In this document: piece after piece, positions 8,170 to 16,881 of the stretch
Layout of the letters: each line of letters opens with the position of its first letter
Position numbering within the stretch: the stretch's first letter is position 1
Source of the DNA: Afifella pfennigii DSM 17143
GTDB taxonomy: Bacteria > Pseudomonadota > Alphaproteobacteria > Rhizobiales > Afifellaceae
Length of the DNA: 64,000 nucleotides
Direction: 5' to 3'
NCBI RefSeq assembly: GCF_000688515.1
Contig: NZ_JHZK01000008.1
Span: 50,606-114,605, forward strand
Notes under the pieces: model-generated
The model's database searches: none
What the model was told of the DNA's origin: nothing
What the model saw: only the letters and a program-made list of their open reading frames with translations
Translations under genes and position numbers: made by a program

Positions 8170-9055
8170 GGGCAAAGCCGAGCGCGGCGCGGATCTCCCC
8201 AGGCTTGCGGCCGGCGGCGCGCAGGTCGCGCAGCGCCGTGGCGCCGGCCGATTTCGCCAGCTTCCTGCCCTCCTCGTCGAGGATGAGACGGTGATGGTGG
8301 TAGCTTGGCTCCGGCAGGGCGAGAAGGTGCTGCAACAGACGGTGCACCGCGGTTGCGGGCTTCAGGTCCATGCCGCGCACGATATGGGTGACGCCCTGAA
8401 AGGCGTCGTCGACGGTGACGGCGAGATGGTAGCTCGTCCTCACCTCCTTGCGGGCAAGGACGACGTCGCCCCATAGGCCGGGATCGGCGGCGATCGTCTG
8501 GCAGGTGCCGGAAAACGGGTCCGTCTCGCGCCAGGAGAGCGGCGGCGCTCCGGCCGTGGCGCGGCGCATGTCGAGGCGGAGCGCATAGGGCCTGCCGCCC
8601 GTCATCTCCCGGCGCCGGCGGCTCTGAGGCCAGTCGCGCTCCGGCCCCGGATAGAGCGGGGCGCCGTCCGGATCGCGCGGCCAGGGCTTTCCGCCGGCCT
8701 CGCTCGCCGCCACCTTGGCGGCGATTTCCGAGCGGCTGAGGAAAGCGGGATAGACAAGGCCGAGACGCTCAAGCTCGCCGAGCGCAGCCGCATAGGCGGC
8801 AAGCCGCTCGCTCTGAAAGAGCACCTTTTCCTCAAAGGCGATGCAAAGCCAGGCAAGGTCCTCCAGGATCGCCGTTGCGAAGGCGGCGCGGGCGCGGGTC
8901 GGGTCGGTATCCTCCATGCGCAGGTAAAGGCGGCCGCCAAGGCGCCGTGCCGCCGCTTCGTTGGAAAGGGCGCTATAGGCGTGGCCGAGATGCAGATAGC
9001 CGTTGGGGCTCGGCGCGAAACGCAGGACCGGTGGTGCCGTCTCAGACGCCGGCAT
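8162..9055 (-). CDS. gluQ: Glutamyl-Q tRNA(Asp) synthetase
   Basis: Truncated glutamyl-tRNA-synthetase paralogue of 297 aa without an anticodon-binding domain. It attaches glutamate to the queuosine base of tRNA(Asp). It has the class I signatures: the HIGH-type motif in PNGYLHLGHAYSA, the substrate loop RMEDTDPTR, and the KMSKS-type motif KLAKS near residue 265. The zinc-binding cysteines of the E. coli enzyme are not visible in the segment around YPAFLSRSEIAA, so this copy probably lacks zinc. Its first bases overlap the end of the DMT transporter gene by 14 bases, indicating co-transcription with it. Confidence 0.92.
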   Translation of the reverse strand: MPASETAPPVLRFAPSPNGYLHLGHAYSALSNEAAARRLGGRLYLRMEDTDPTRARAAFATAILEDLAWLCIAFEEKVLFQSERLAAYAAALGELERLGLVYPAFLSRSEIAAKVAASEAGGKPWPRDPDGAPLYPGPERDWPQSRRRREMTGGRPYALRLDMRRATAGAPPLSWRETDPFSGTCQTIAADPGLWGDVVLARKEVRTSYHLAVTVDDAFQGVTHIVRGMDLKPATAVHRLLQHLLALPEPSYHHHRLILDEEGRKLAKSAGATALRDLRAAGRKPGEIRAALGFALS

Positions 9056-9971
9056 CGAGCTTCACCTCCCTGCCGGCGCGACGCTCGCGGTAGAGGAGAT
9101 AAAGGCCGCTCGCCACGATGATGGCCGCGCCCAGAGCCGTCGTCTCATGCGGCACGTCGCCAAAGACGATGAAGCCGAGGCCGGCCATCCAGATAAGCTG
9201 GGTGTAGACGAAGGGCGCCAGCACCGGCGCCGGCGCCAGTTCGTGCGCCTTGATGAGAAACCAATGGCCGATGCCGCCGAAAATGCCGGTGGAGAGCAGC
9301 AGGAGCCAGGCGAAGGCGCCGGGGACCTCCTCCCACATAGCGAGCCCCGGCGGCAGCATGGCGAGCGAGGCGATCGCCGCCGGCAGGATGATCATGCTCT
9401 CCGCCGTCTCGCGGCCCGCGAGGAGGCGCGTCAAGAGTACGTAGAAGGCATAAGAGGCGGTGGCGGCGAGCGAGATCAGCATCGCCGGCTGAAAGGCGCC
9501 GGGCACCGGCCGGATGATGAAGAGCGCGCCGACAAAGCCGATGAGGATGGCCGCCCAGCGCCGCGGGCCCGCCCATTCGCCGAGCAGCGGGCCGGCAAGG
9601 GCGGTGACGATGAAGGGGGCGAGAAAGAAGATGGAGGAGGTCTCGGCGAGCTGCAGATAGCGCACGGCGATGAAGTTGAGCGTGGTCGTCGCCAGGAGGA
9701 GCAGCCCGCGGGCGATCTGCAAGGGCCGTTTGCGGGGCAGGTGGCGCGGCCATGCCCGCCAGGGCCGCAGCAGGGCGATGGCGAAGAGAAGATGGGTGAA
9801 AAACCGCATCCAGACGATCTGGGCCGATGAGAGTTCGGCGCTCAGATACTTCGCCGTCGTGTCGAGACAGGCGAAGCAGAAGAAGGCGAGAAGGATGAGG
9901 CCGAGAGCGCGAAGCCGCTGCCGCAGCTCGTCGGCGGCGGAGGCCGGGGAAAGAGATGTCATCCTCGTCAT
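9042..9971 (-). CDS. DMT family transporter (EamA domains)
   Basis: 309-aa protein with ten predicted transmembrane helices arranged as two EamA repeats. The first begins LGLILLAFFCFACLDTTAKYL and the second ends AAIIVASGLYLLYRERRAG. The family exports metabolites such as amino acids or riboflavin-like compounds; no specific signature is visible. The ATG at 9971 is the first methionine before the hydrophobic region, and a second ATG three codons in is equally possible. It is transcribed ahead of gluQ, with overlapping ends. Confidence 0.87.
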   Translation of the reverse strand: MTRMTSLSPASAADELRQRLRALGLILLAFFCFACLDTTAKYLSAELSSAQIVWMRFFTHLLFAIALLRPWRAWPRHLPRKRPLQIARGLLLLATTTLNFIAVRYLQLAETSSIFFLAPFIVTALAGPLLGEWAGPRRWAAILIGFVGALFIIRPVPGAFQPAMLISLAATASYAFYVLLTRLLAGRETAESMIILPAAIASLAMLPPGLAMWEEVPGAFAWLLLLSTGIFGGIGHWFLIKAHELAPAPVLAPFVYTQLIWMAGLGFIVFGDVPHETTALGAAIIVASGLYLLYRERRAGREVKLDAGV

Positions 9972-10129
9972 GGAAAGGCCGCCTTGGAGGCGAAGGCAAG
10001 CGCTTTGACGGTTCGCGGCCGTCTTCGCCGCCCGCCCGGGCGATGCCGGCGCGATAAAGGCGTTGCGCCGGCGCCCGCTTTCCTCTTCACATGCCGGCCT
10101 GTGGCAAGGCCAGGAAAGGAGCCAATCGG

Positions 10130-10924
10130 ATGCTGCGTCGCTGGGCCGAGCTGACCAGCCCCGGGATCGGGGCTTTGGACGGAATGCGCGGCGTGGCGGT
10201 GCTGCCGCTCGGCGCGACGGAGCAGCACGGGCCGCATCTGCCGACGGGCACCGATACGATGATCGCCGAAGGCATCGTCGCGGAGGCGGCAAAGCTTATC
10301 TCGCCGCAGACGGAAGCTGTCTTGATGCCGACGCTGGCCGTCGGCGCCTCGCTGGAACACCGTTCCTTTCCCGGCACGCTTTCGTTTTCGGCGGCCAGGC
10401 TCATCGACGTCATCGTCGCTCTCGGCGGCGGCGTGGCGGCAAGCGGCCTGAAGAAGCTCCTTCTCCTGTCCTCGCATGGCGGCAACAATCCCGCTGTCAG
10501 CGCCGCCGCGCTGGAGCTCAGAGCCCGCTACGGCCTGGTGGCCGTTGCCACCAGCCTTGCCCGCTTCGGCCTGCCGGAGGCGCTCGCGGACGATGCGGAG
10601 CGCTCCTGGGGCATCCACGGCGGCTTCGTGGAGACCTCGCTGATGCTCCATCTTCAGCCCGCTCTGGTGCGGCGCGAGGCGCTCCGCCGCTTCGCCTCGC
10701 GTCAGGAGGAGCTGGTGCGGCGCCACCGGCATCTGCGCGCCCATGGGCCCGTCGGCTATGGCTGGCTGGCGGAGGATCTCAACCCAGCCGGCGCCGTCGG
10801 CGACGCGGCGGCGGCAAGCGCGGAGGCCGGCGCGGCGATCGCCCGCCATCAGGCGTTGGGGCTCGCCGGGCTCATCGACGAGCTCTCCGGCGCCGCGCCT
10901 GGCGATCTTGTGGCGGCAAAATAG
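10130..10924 (+). CDS. Creatininase family protein
   Basis: 264-aa member of the creatininase/creatinine amidohydrolase fold. Metal-binding residues appear in LPLGATEQHGPHLPTGTDT (Glu, His and Asp), in SSHGGNN and in GIHGGFVETS. Members hydrolyse cyclic amides such as creatinine, or act in cofactor-type pathways (formamide hydrolases, MftE-type peptidases). Nothing in the neighbourhood fixes the substrate, and there is no mycofactocin or creatine pathway nearby. The start at 10130 has a strong AGGAAAGGAG upstream; the alternative ATG at 10091 does not. The FAD oxidoreductase follows after 62 bases. Confidence 0.85.
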   Translation: MLRRWAELTSPGIGALDGMRGVAVLPLGATEQHGPHLPTGTDTMIAEGIVAEAAKLISPQTEAVLMPTLAVGASLEHRSFPGTLSFSAARLIDVIVALGGGVAASGLKKLLLLSSHGGNNPAVSAAALELRARYGLVAVATSLARFGLPEALADDAERSWGIHGGFVETSLMLHLQPALVRREALRRFASRQEELVRRHRHLRAHGPVGYGWLAEDLNPAGAVGDAAAASAEAGAAIARHQALGLAGLIDELSGAAPGDLVAAK

Positions 10925-10986
10925 GCGGCGCGCTTTACGCGGGAGCGCGGCTTTGTTTCAACTGCGGGAAATCTGAGGAGGGGCGC

Positions 10987-11952
10987 GTGCGCGAGATGCC
11001 CATCGCCATTATCGGGGCCGGCATGGCCGGGCTGGCCGCCGGCCGCCGTCTCGCAGAGGCGGGCCGCGAGGTCGTCATTCTGGAGAAGGAGGCAAGGCCG
11101 GGCGGCAGGCTGGCGAGCGAGACGCTGGCGGGGCTGGCCGTCGATGCCGGGCCGCTCTACGCCACGGCGCGCGAGCCGGCCTTCAAGGACTTCATGCAGG
11201 CGGCGGTCTTCGCCGGCCGCGCCACCGGATGGGCGCCGCGGGGCAAGCCCGACGACGAGCCCTGGCTGATCGGCCTTCCGACGATGAGCGCGCTCGCCGA
11301 ATATTGCGCCGACGGCCTCGACATCCGCACCGGCCTGACGGTGGAACGGATCGGTCATGCCAGCGAAGGCTATATCCTGCAGAGCGAGGGGGCCGGGCCC
11401 CTCGGCCCGTTCGACGCGGTGATCGTGGCGATCGCCGCGCCGGGGGCGGAGCCGCTCCTCAAGGCCCATGGCAGGCCCTTTGAGAGGATCGCCGAGGTGC
11501 AGATGCGACCGACGCTTTCGGGCCTCTTTTCCTTCGGCGCCGCCTTGCCGATCGCGGCGGAGTATCTGGCCGGCATGCCGGGGATCGCGGCGGCGGCGCG
11601 CAACCGATCGCGGGCCGGGCGCGCCTGGCAAGACGAGGGCGAAATTTGGATCGTGCATGGCGATGGCGATGTCTCGCAAGAGCTCATGCAGCAATCGGAC
11701 GAGGCGGCGACGGCGCGGCTCATGAAGCTTCTCGCCGATCAGGCGAGCGAGGCGCTGCCGGCGCCGATCTCGGCGAAAATCCTGCGCTATCCTCACGCGC
11801 GGGTGGACAGGCCGCTCGGCGAGGCCTGTCTTACCGGTGGGCGCGGGCGGCTCGTCGCCTGCGGTGACTGGTGCCTCGGGGCGCGGCTGGAAGCGGCCTT
11901 CCTTTCCGGCGTGGCGGCGGCGGATGCCGTGTCGGCCGGGCTTGCCGCCTGA
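10987..11952 (+). CDS. NAD(P)/FAD-dependent oxidoreductase (renalase / amine-oxidase-like)
   Basis: 321-aa flavoprotein. The N-terminal ADP-binding motif is IAIIGAGMAGLAAGRRL, followed by the second FAD contact LEKEARPGGRLAS. The C-terminal FAD contact lies around LVACGDWCLGARLEAAFLSG. The overall pattern matches the renalase-like branch of the amine oxidase superfamily. Translation may start at the GTG at 10987, well spaced from GAGGAG at 10975, or at the ATG at 10996. Its stop codon overlaps the start of the LysR gene (TGATG), so the two are translationally coupled. Confidence 0.82.
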   Translation: MREMPIAIIGAGMAGLAAGRRLAEAGREVVILEKEARPGGRLASETLAGLAVDAGPLYATAREPAFKDFMQAAVFAGRATGWAPRGKPDDEPWLIGLPTMSALAEYCADGLDIRTGLTVERIGHASEGYILQSEGAGPLGPFDAVIVAIAAPGAEPLLKAHGRPFERIAEVQMRPTLSGLFSFGAALPIAAEYLAGMPGIAAAARNRSRAGRAWQDEGEIWIVHGDGDVSQELMQQSDEAATARLMKLLADQASEALPAPISAKILRYPHARVDRPLGEACLTGGRGRLVACGDWCLGARLEAAFLSGVAAADAVSAGLAA

Positions 11953-12860
11953 TGGACACGCTGACCCGCCTTCAGGCCTTCGTCGCGGTGGTGGAGGCGG
12001 GCGGCTTTTCGGCGGCGGCGCGCTCGGAAGGGCGTTCCAAGGCGCTGATGTCGAAATACGTCTCGGAGCTGGAGGAGGAACTCGGCGCCCGGCTCCTGTC
12101 GCGCACGACGCGCAACCTGTCGCTGACGGAGGCCGGCGAAGCGGCCTATGACGAGGCGCGCCTCATCCTGCAGCGCATCGGGGCGTTGCGCGAGAAGGTC
12201 GAGGCGACGCATGTGGCGCCGCGCGGACGGCTGCGCGTTTCCATCCCACGCGCCATCGGCGACCTCGATCTTGGCCGCGCGGTGATGGCCTTTCTCGCCG
12301 CATATCCCGATATCGATATGGAGCTTAGCCTGGAGGAGCGTTTCGTCGATCTCGTCGAGGAGCGCTTCGACGTGGCGATCCGTATCGCCAGCCTCGCCGA
12401 TTCCAGCTTTATCGCCCGCAAGCTGGCGCCTTTCCGCGTCGCGGTCGGAGCCTCGCCGGCGACGATTGCCCGGCACGGACGACCGGAGCATCCGGGCGAG
12501 CTTTCGGCGCTGCCCTGCATCATCGACACCAATCTCGTCTCGCGCCATCAATGGCCGTTCAGCGCCGAGGGCAAGCGCCAGTACGTCTCCGTCTCAGGAA
12601 GGCTCACGGCCAATTCCCCGGCCGCCATCGTGACGGCGGTGCGGGCGGGGCTCGGCTTCGGGCGGGCGCCCTGGGTGAGCATGCGCGCGGAGGTGGAGGC
12701 GGGGCGGATCGTGCCGCTGCTTGAGGAATACGAAATCGACGATCTGGGCGTCTACGCGCTCTATCCGCATCGCGAGCGCATGCCGGCGAAGCTGCGCGCC
12801 TTCATCGATCATATGGCGGCCTGGTTCGAGGGCGAGCGGGCCGCCGGCCGCAGCTATTAG
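11952..12860 (+). CDS. LysR family transcriptional regulator
   Basis: 302 aa. The N-terminal winged helix-turn-helix spans residues 1-60 (LTRLQAFVAVVEAGGFSAAA, then the recognition helix and SRTTRNLSLTEAG). It is followed by a periplasmic-binding-like effector domain with RVSIPRAIGDLDLG, which is typical of the CrgA/AaeR branch. The ATG overlaps the stop of the upstream FAD oxidoreductase. LysR proteins usually control an adjacent or divergent gene; here the tight coupling suggests control of the creatininase-oxidoreductase unit. Convergent with the leucine dehydrogenase gene. Confidence 0.9.
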   Translation: MDTLTRLQAFVAVVEAGGFSAAARSEGRSKALMSKYVSELEEELGARLLSRTTRNLSLTEAGEAAYDEARLILQRIGALREKVEATHVAPRGRLRVSIPRAIGDLDLGRAVMAFLAAYPDIDMELSLEERFVDLVEERFDVAIRIASLADSSFIARKLAPFRVAVGASPATIARHGRPEHPGELSALPCIIDTNLVSRHQWPFSAEGKRQYVSVSGRLTANSPAAIVTAVRAGLGFGRAPWVSMRAEVEAGRIVPLLEEYEIDDLGVYALYPHRERMPAKLRAFIDHMAAWFEGERAAGRSY

Positions 12861-12889
12861 AGCCTTATCTCGGAAGCCTTTAGCGCTGT

Positions 12890-13969
12890 TTAGGCCGCCT
12901 GCGAGCGGCGCCTGGCGGTGGCAAGACGCTCCTCGGCGAGCCGGTCGGCGATGGCGGCCGTCGTCGCGCCCTCCTCGGCGGCGCGCGCGAAGATCGCCGC
13001 CAAGGTGGCGCCGATCGCCTCCACCTTCTCGGTGACCGCCTGGGCGGAGCCGCGCTTGCCGGCAAGCGCGATGGCGATGACGCCGCCGGCATTGATGGCA
13101 TAGTCGGGCGCATAAAGAATGCCTCGCTCGGCAAGGCGCGAAGCGTCCTGCGGCCCGGCGAGCTGGTTGTTGGCGGCGCCGGCGACGATGGCGGCGCGGA
13201 TCTGCGGAATGGTGGTGGCGTTCAGCCCGGCGCCGAGGGCGCAGGGCACGAAGATGTCGGCGCGGGCCCGATGCGCCTCCTGCGGCGCCACCGCCGCCGC
13301 GTCCCATGCGCTGACGGCCTTGTCGAGGCGGGCACGGTCGATGTCGGAAACGAGAAGCTCGGCGCCGGCCCGCGACAGCATCTCCGCGACGCGCCAGCCG
13401 ACATGGCCGAGACCCTGGACGCTCGCCGTCAGTCCAGCCAGGTCGCGGGCGCCGAAACGGTGCTCGGCGGCGGCGAGAATGCCGTGAAAGACGCCAAGCG
13501 CGGTGAAGGGGGAGGGATCTTCCACGCGCGAGCCGGGCGTGCCGCGCACATGCGTCGTCGCCTCGGCGACGGCCTGCATGTCGGCCGGCGAGGTGCCGAC
13601 ATCCTCGGCGGTGATATAGCGTCCGCCGAGCGCCTCCACGGCCTCGCCGAACTTGCGGAAGAGCGCCGGCGCGGGCGAGGTCTCGGGGCCAAGGGCGATG
13701 ACGGCCTTGCCGCCGCCGAGATCAAGCCCGGCGAGGGCGTTCTTGTAGGTCATGCCGCGCGACAGGCGCAGCGCGTCGGTCAGCGCCTCCGCCTCGTCGG
13801 CGTAGCGCCATACCCGGCAGCCGCCGAGCGCGGCGCCGAGGCTGGTGTCGTGAATGGCGATGAAGGCGCAAAGGCCGGTCGCGGTGTCCTCCACGCGCAC
13901 GACCTCCTGGTGGCGATCGTAGGCGGGGTGGTCTTCAAGCTCGGGCGCGGCAAGGTGGCGCAGTTGCAT
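12890..13969 (-). CDS. Leucine/valine dehydrogenase (Glu/Leu/Phe/Val dehydrogenase family)
   Basis: 359-aa NAD-dependent branched-chain amino-acid dehydrogenase, the length of Bacillus-type leucine dehydrogenase. The glycine-rich catalytic loop GLDLGGGKAVI contains the catalytic lysine, and the coenzyme domain carries SVQGLGHVGWRVAEM. It deaminates leucine, valine or isoleucine to the 2-oxoacid and ammonium, or runs in reverse. The start at 13969 follows an AGGAG element. About 240 bases of non-coding DNA separate it from the divergent DUF1007 gene. That spacer includes a small hairpin (GTCGC-GAAA-GCGAC, about 14024-14037). Confidence 0.9.
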   Translation of the reverse strand: MQLRHLAAPELEDHPAYDRHQEVVRVEDTATGLCAFIAIHDTSLGAALGGCRVWRYADEAEALTDALRLSRGMTYKNALAGLDLGGGKAVIALGPETSPAPALFRKFGEAVEALGGRYITAEDVGTSPADMQAVAEATTHVRGTPGSRVEDPSPFTALGVFHGILAAAEHRFGARDLAGLTASVQGLGHVGWRVAEMLSRAGAELLVSDIDRARLDKAVSAWDAAAVAPQEAHRARADIFVPCALGAGLNATTIPQIRAAIVAGAANNQLAGPQDASRLAERGILYAPDYAINAGGVIAIALAGKRGSAQAVTEKVEAIGATLAAIFARAAEEGATTAAIADRLAEERLATARRRSQAA

Positions 13970-14206
13970 GACAGGCTCCTTTGCGTTGCCTCCTGAGATA
14001 AGACGCTCCGATAAGAAGATTCGGTCGCGAAAGCGACGATGCCGTGGCGAGCGGCCAGCGATTTTTCTCCGCTTGCCCGGCCGGCGAAAAATTCTTCCGC
14101 CGCGATCATGCCGCACTTTGGCGGGAAAGAAAGAGGCGGCCCGCCGGGCTTGGGATGTGCGACAGGCAAACGGGCGACCGCGGGCTGGATGAGGAAGCGG
14201 CTTGGC

Positions 14207-14890
14207 ATGACGGACGGCCTCTTCGTTGCAAGGATGGCGCGCCTTCTCGGCGCGATGGGCATGGCATGCGGCTTGGCGGGTATCATGGCATCTCCGGCGA
14301 GCGCGCATCCGCATGTCTGGGTCGACGTCGCCTCGGAAGTCGCCTTCGACGAGGAAGGGCGGATTATCGCCCTGCGCCACCATTGGCGTTTCGACGCGGC
14401 GTTCTCCGCCTATGCCACGCAGGGCCTCGATACGGACGGCGACGGGCGGATGACGGCAGGCGAACTGAAGCCGTTGGCGGAGGTCAACGTCTCCTCGCTC
14501 GCCGAATTCGACTATTTCACCGACCTGACCGCCGGCGGCGAGCCGGTGGAGCTCGGCCAGCCGGAGGATTACTGGCTGCAGCCGGACGGCGATCGGCTCA
14601 TCCTGCATTTCACCTTGCCGCTGAAGGAGCCGCTCGCCGCGCAGGCGCCGGTCGTCCTGGACGTCTACGACCCGGAATATTTCGTCGCCTTCTCGCTGCC
14701 CTCGGAGGAGGCGGTGCGGCTGGTGGAGGCGCCGGAGGCCTGCCAGCTCACCGTGACGCTCGGCGAGGAGCCGGATGCCAGCGCGGCGGCGATGCTGGCG
14801 ACCATCGGCGTCGACCAGCGCGAGCTGCCGGCGGAGCTGAAGGCGCTCACCATCGGTACGGAGAACTCCGCGAGGATTGAATGCCGGTAA
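14207..14890 (+). CDS. DUF1007 family periplasmic protein with an EF-hand-like loop
   Basis: 227-aa exported protein. The signal peptide ends at ASPASA, before HPHVWVD (residues 34-40), the histidine-rich N-terminal signature of DUF1007. Family members sit beside NicO/RcnA-type metal transporters, as here, and are thought to serve as periplasmic metal-binding partners; this role is inferred from context. Residues 75-86 form a canonical 12-residue EF-hand loop (D75, D77, D79, T83, E86), suggesting calcium or another divalent ion. The ATG at 14207 is preferred because GAGG lies just upstream; an ATG at 14189 is an alternative. It overlaps the next gene by 10 bases. Confidence 0.82.
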   Translation: MTDGLFVARMARLLGAMGMACGLAGIMASPASAHPHVWVDVASEVAFDEEGRIIALRHHWRFDAAFSAYATQGLDTDGDGRMTAGELKPLAEVNVSSLAEFDYFTDLTAGGEPVELGQPEDYWLQPDGDRLILHFTLPLKEPLAAQAPVVLDVYDPEYFVAFSLPSEEAVRLVEAPEACQLTVTLGEEPDASAAAMLATIGVDQRELPAELKALTIGTENSARIECR

Positions 14891-15903
14891 GGGGCGCGCG
14901 TCCGATCGCTCCGGCCGTTTTCGGATCGGCGCTGGTGGCAGGGGCGCTTGCGCTCCTCTTTCTGCCCCAATTCGCCGCGGCGGCGACCTCGCCCTTCGGC
15001 GTCGGCCTGCCGGAGCAGGGCGGGCCGGGCCTCATTCCGCAGATCGCGGCGCTGCAGCAGCGCTTCTACCGCGAGCTGACGGCGGGTCTTGCGGCGCTGC
15101 GCGAAGACGGGCGCGCCTTCTTCTGGCTCGGCGGCGTCTCCTTTCTCTACGGCATCGTGCATGCGGCCGGTCCCGGCCACGGCAAGGTGGTGATCTCCTC
15201 CTACCTTCTGGCACATGAGCGCACGGCCAGGCGCGGCGTCCTCATCGCCTTCGCCGCCGCCTTCGTGCAGGCGCTGACCGCAATTGCCCTCATTGCCGTG
15301 ATGGCCGCGCTTCTCGGCCTCACCAGCTTCGCCATCACCGATACGGCGCGGCTTCTGGAGATCGGCAGCTACGCGCTCATCCTGGCGCTCGGCGTTTTCC
15401 TGCTGTTTCGCAAGTCGCGCCCCTTCCTGGCGCGCCTCTTTCCAGCCGCCCGTCCGGCCTCGCTCGGCGCGGCGGCGAGCGTTGAGGCGGGCGATGGCGC
15501 GCAGCATGGCGAGGACGGGCATCATCACGCGCATGGATCGTGCTGCGGCCACGCCCATCTGCCCGATGCGAAGACGCTGGAGTGGGGCGGCTGGAAGGCG
15601 GCGTTCGGCGCGATCCTCTCGGTCGGGCTGCGGCCGTGCACGGGAGCGCTCATCGTCCTGGTCTTCGCCCTGTCGCAGGGCATCTTCTGGGCCGGAATCG
15701 CGGCGACCTTCTTAATGGCGCTCGGCACCGGGCTGACGGTCGCCGCGCTGGCGGCGCTGGCGGTCGGGGCGAAGGGTCTCGCGGGCCGGCTGGCCGCCTC
15801 CGGCCACGGCGCCGGCTATCTCCTGATGCCGGCGCTGGAATGGCTCGGGGCGCTCTTCATCACGCTGTTCGGGGCGACGATGCTGGCCGGCGCGCTCGCC
15901 TGA
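14881..15903 (+). CDS. NicO family nickel/cobalt transporter
   Basis: 340-aa membrane protein with about seven transmembrane helices. The family signature HAAGPGHGKVVISSYL (residues 94-109) and the later RPCTGALIVLVFALSQG identify the NicO/RcnA superfamily. A cytoplasmic loop at residues 209-226 holds seven histidines and two cysteines (HGEDGHHHAHGSCCGHAH), a probable metal-sensing or docking segment. Family members move nickel, cobalt or possibly zinc, either inward or outward. Translational coupling to the DUF1007 gene suggests the two proteins work together. No Zur, Fur or NikR box was recognised in the upstream spacer. Confidence 0.85.
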   Translation: MPVRGARPIAPAVFGSALVAGALALLFLPQFAAAATSPFGVGLPEQGGPGLIPQIAALQQRFYRELTAGLAALREDGRAFFWLGGVSFLYGIVHAAGPGHGKVVISSYLLAHERTARRGVLIAFAAAFVQALTAIALIAVMAALLGLTSFAITDTARLLEIGSYALILALGVFLLFRKSRPFLARLFPAARPASLGAAASVEAGDGAQHGEDGHHHAHGSCCGHAHLPDAKTLEWGGWKAAFGAILSVGLRPCTGALIVLVFALSQGIFWAGIAATFLMALGTGLTVAALAALAVGAKGLAGRLAASGHGAGYLLMPALEWLGALFITLFGATMLAGALA

Positions 15904-15926
15904 AAGAGGCGCTGTTGGAGGATGCG

Positions 15927-16709
15927 CTATTCGGCGGCGATGCCGAGGCGCAGCGCCTGGCGATGGCGGGCCGCCTCGGCGAAGGCGGCGAAGATGGCGC
16001 GCGAGGGCGGATCGCTCTCGGCCCAGTATTCGGGATGCCATTGTACGCCGAAGGCGAAGCTCGCCGCCTCGGCGACGCGCACCGCCTCGATGGTCCCGTC
16101 CTCGGCCGTCGCCTCCACGACGAGGCCGCGGCCGAGATGCTCGACGCCCTGGCGGTGCAGGGAATTCACCCGGATGGTGTCGCGGCCGACGATGTCGCGC
16201 AGGCGGCTGCCCTCGCGGAAGCTCACCTCGTGGGCGAGGCCGAAACGGGTATCCTGATCCTCGCTCTGCGGCGAGCGATGGTCGGCGCGGCCCTCCACCT
16301 CGTGGATCTCGGCCACAAGCGAGCCACCGAGCGCCACGTTGAGTTCCTGAAAGCCGCGGCAGACCGCCAGGAGCGGCACGCCGCGCTGCAAGAGTAGCCG
16401 GATGAGCGGCAGCGTCGTGGCATCGCGCTGGCCGTCGAAAGGCTCGTGCTTGGCCTCCGCCGCGCGTCCGTAGCGCCGCGGGTGGATGTTGGAGTGCGAG
16501 CCGGTGACGAGAACGCCGTCGGCCGCCTCCACCGCCGCGTCGAAATCGATGCGGTCGGCCATGGACGGCAGGATGAGCGGCAGGGCGCCGATGCTGGTGA
16601 CGGCGCGCAGATAGGTCTCGGCGGCGGCGTGCCACTCGTAGTTGTCACCCGGCCGGACGTCGGCGGTTACCAGAATTAGGGGAGTTCCTCGGGCACGCAT
16701 GCCGGTCAT
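15927..16709 (-). CDS. Gamma-glutamyl-gamma-aminobutyrate hydrolase family protein (peptidase C26)
   Basis: Class I glutamine-amidotransferase-like hydrolase of 260 aa. The nucleophile elbow is LLAVCRGFQELNVALGG (cysteine in CRG), and the catalytic histidine-glutamate pair is in GVQWHPEYW, the arrangement of PuuD. Such enzymes release GABA or a related amine from gamma-glutamyl conjugates. It is divergent from the first TRAP transporter; the 170-base spacer is the only shared regulatory space, so a link to the imported substrate is possible but unproven. A start at 16700 (second Met) is equally plausible. Confidence 0.86.
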   Translation of the reverse strand: MTGMRARGTPLILVTADVRPGDNYEWHAAAETYLRAVTSIGALPLILPSMADRIDFDAAVEAADGVLVTGSHSNIHPRRYGRAAEAKHEPFDGQRDATTLPLIRLLLQRGVPLLAVCRGFQELNVALGGSLVAEIHEVEGRADHRSPQSEDQDTRFGLAHEVSFREGSRLRDIVGRDTIRVNSLHRQGVEHLGRGLVVEATAEDGTIEAVRVAEAASFAFGVQWHPEYWAESDPPSRAIFAAFAEAARHRQALRLGIAAE

Positions 16710-16881
16710 CCTAGCGCTCGGTTGAGGAAAAAGTCAGCCCTCTTTCCCAGCTCCCTTGGCTCTTTTCGGGGCGCTTGTCGAGAGCCTCGCAACGGGCGTT
16801 TCTCAGCCCATCGGGGCGCTAGACAGGCATTTGAGAACATGCAAGCTTTTCCGTCATAAAAACCCAAGAGGGAGGAGTAGA

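Noticed and set aside
10130..12860. Creatininase, FAD oxidoreductase and LysR genes as a mycofactocin- or pterin-type cofactor cluster
   Set aside because: No precursor peptide, radical SAM gene or other pathway enzyme lies nearby; the three genes look like a small ordinary operon.
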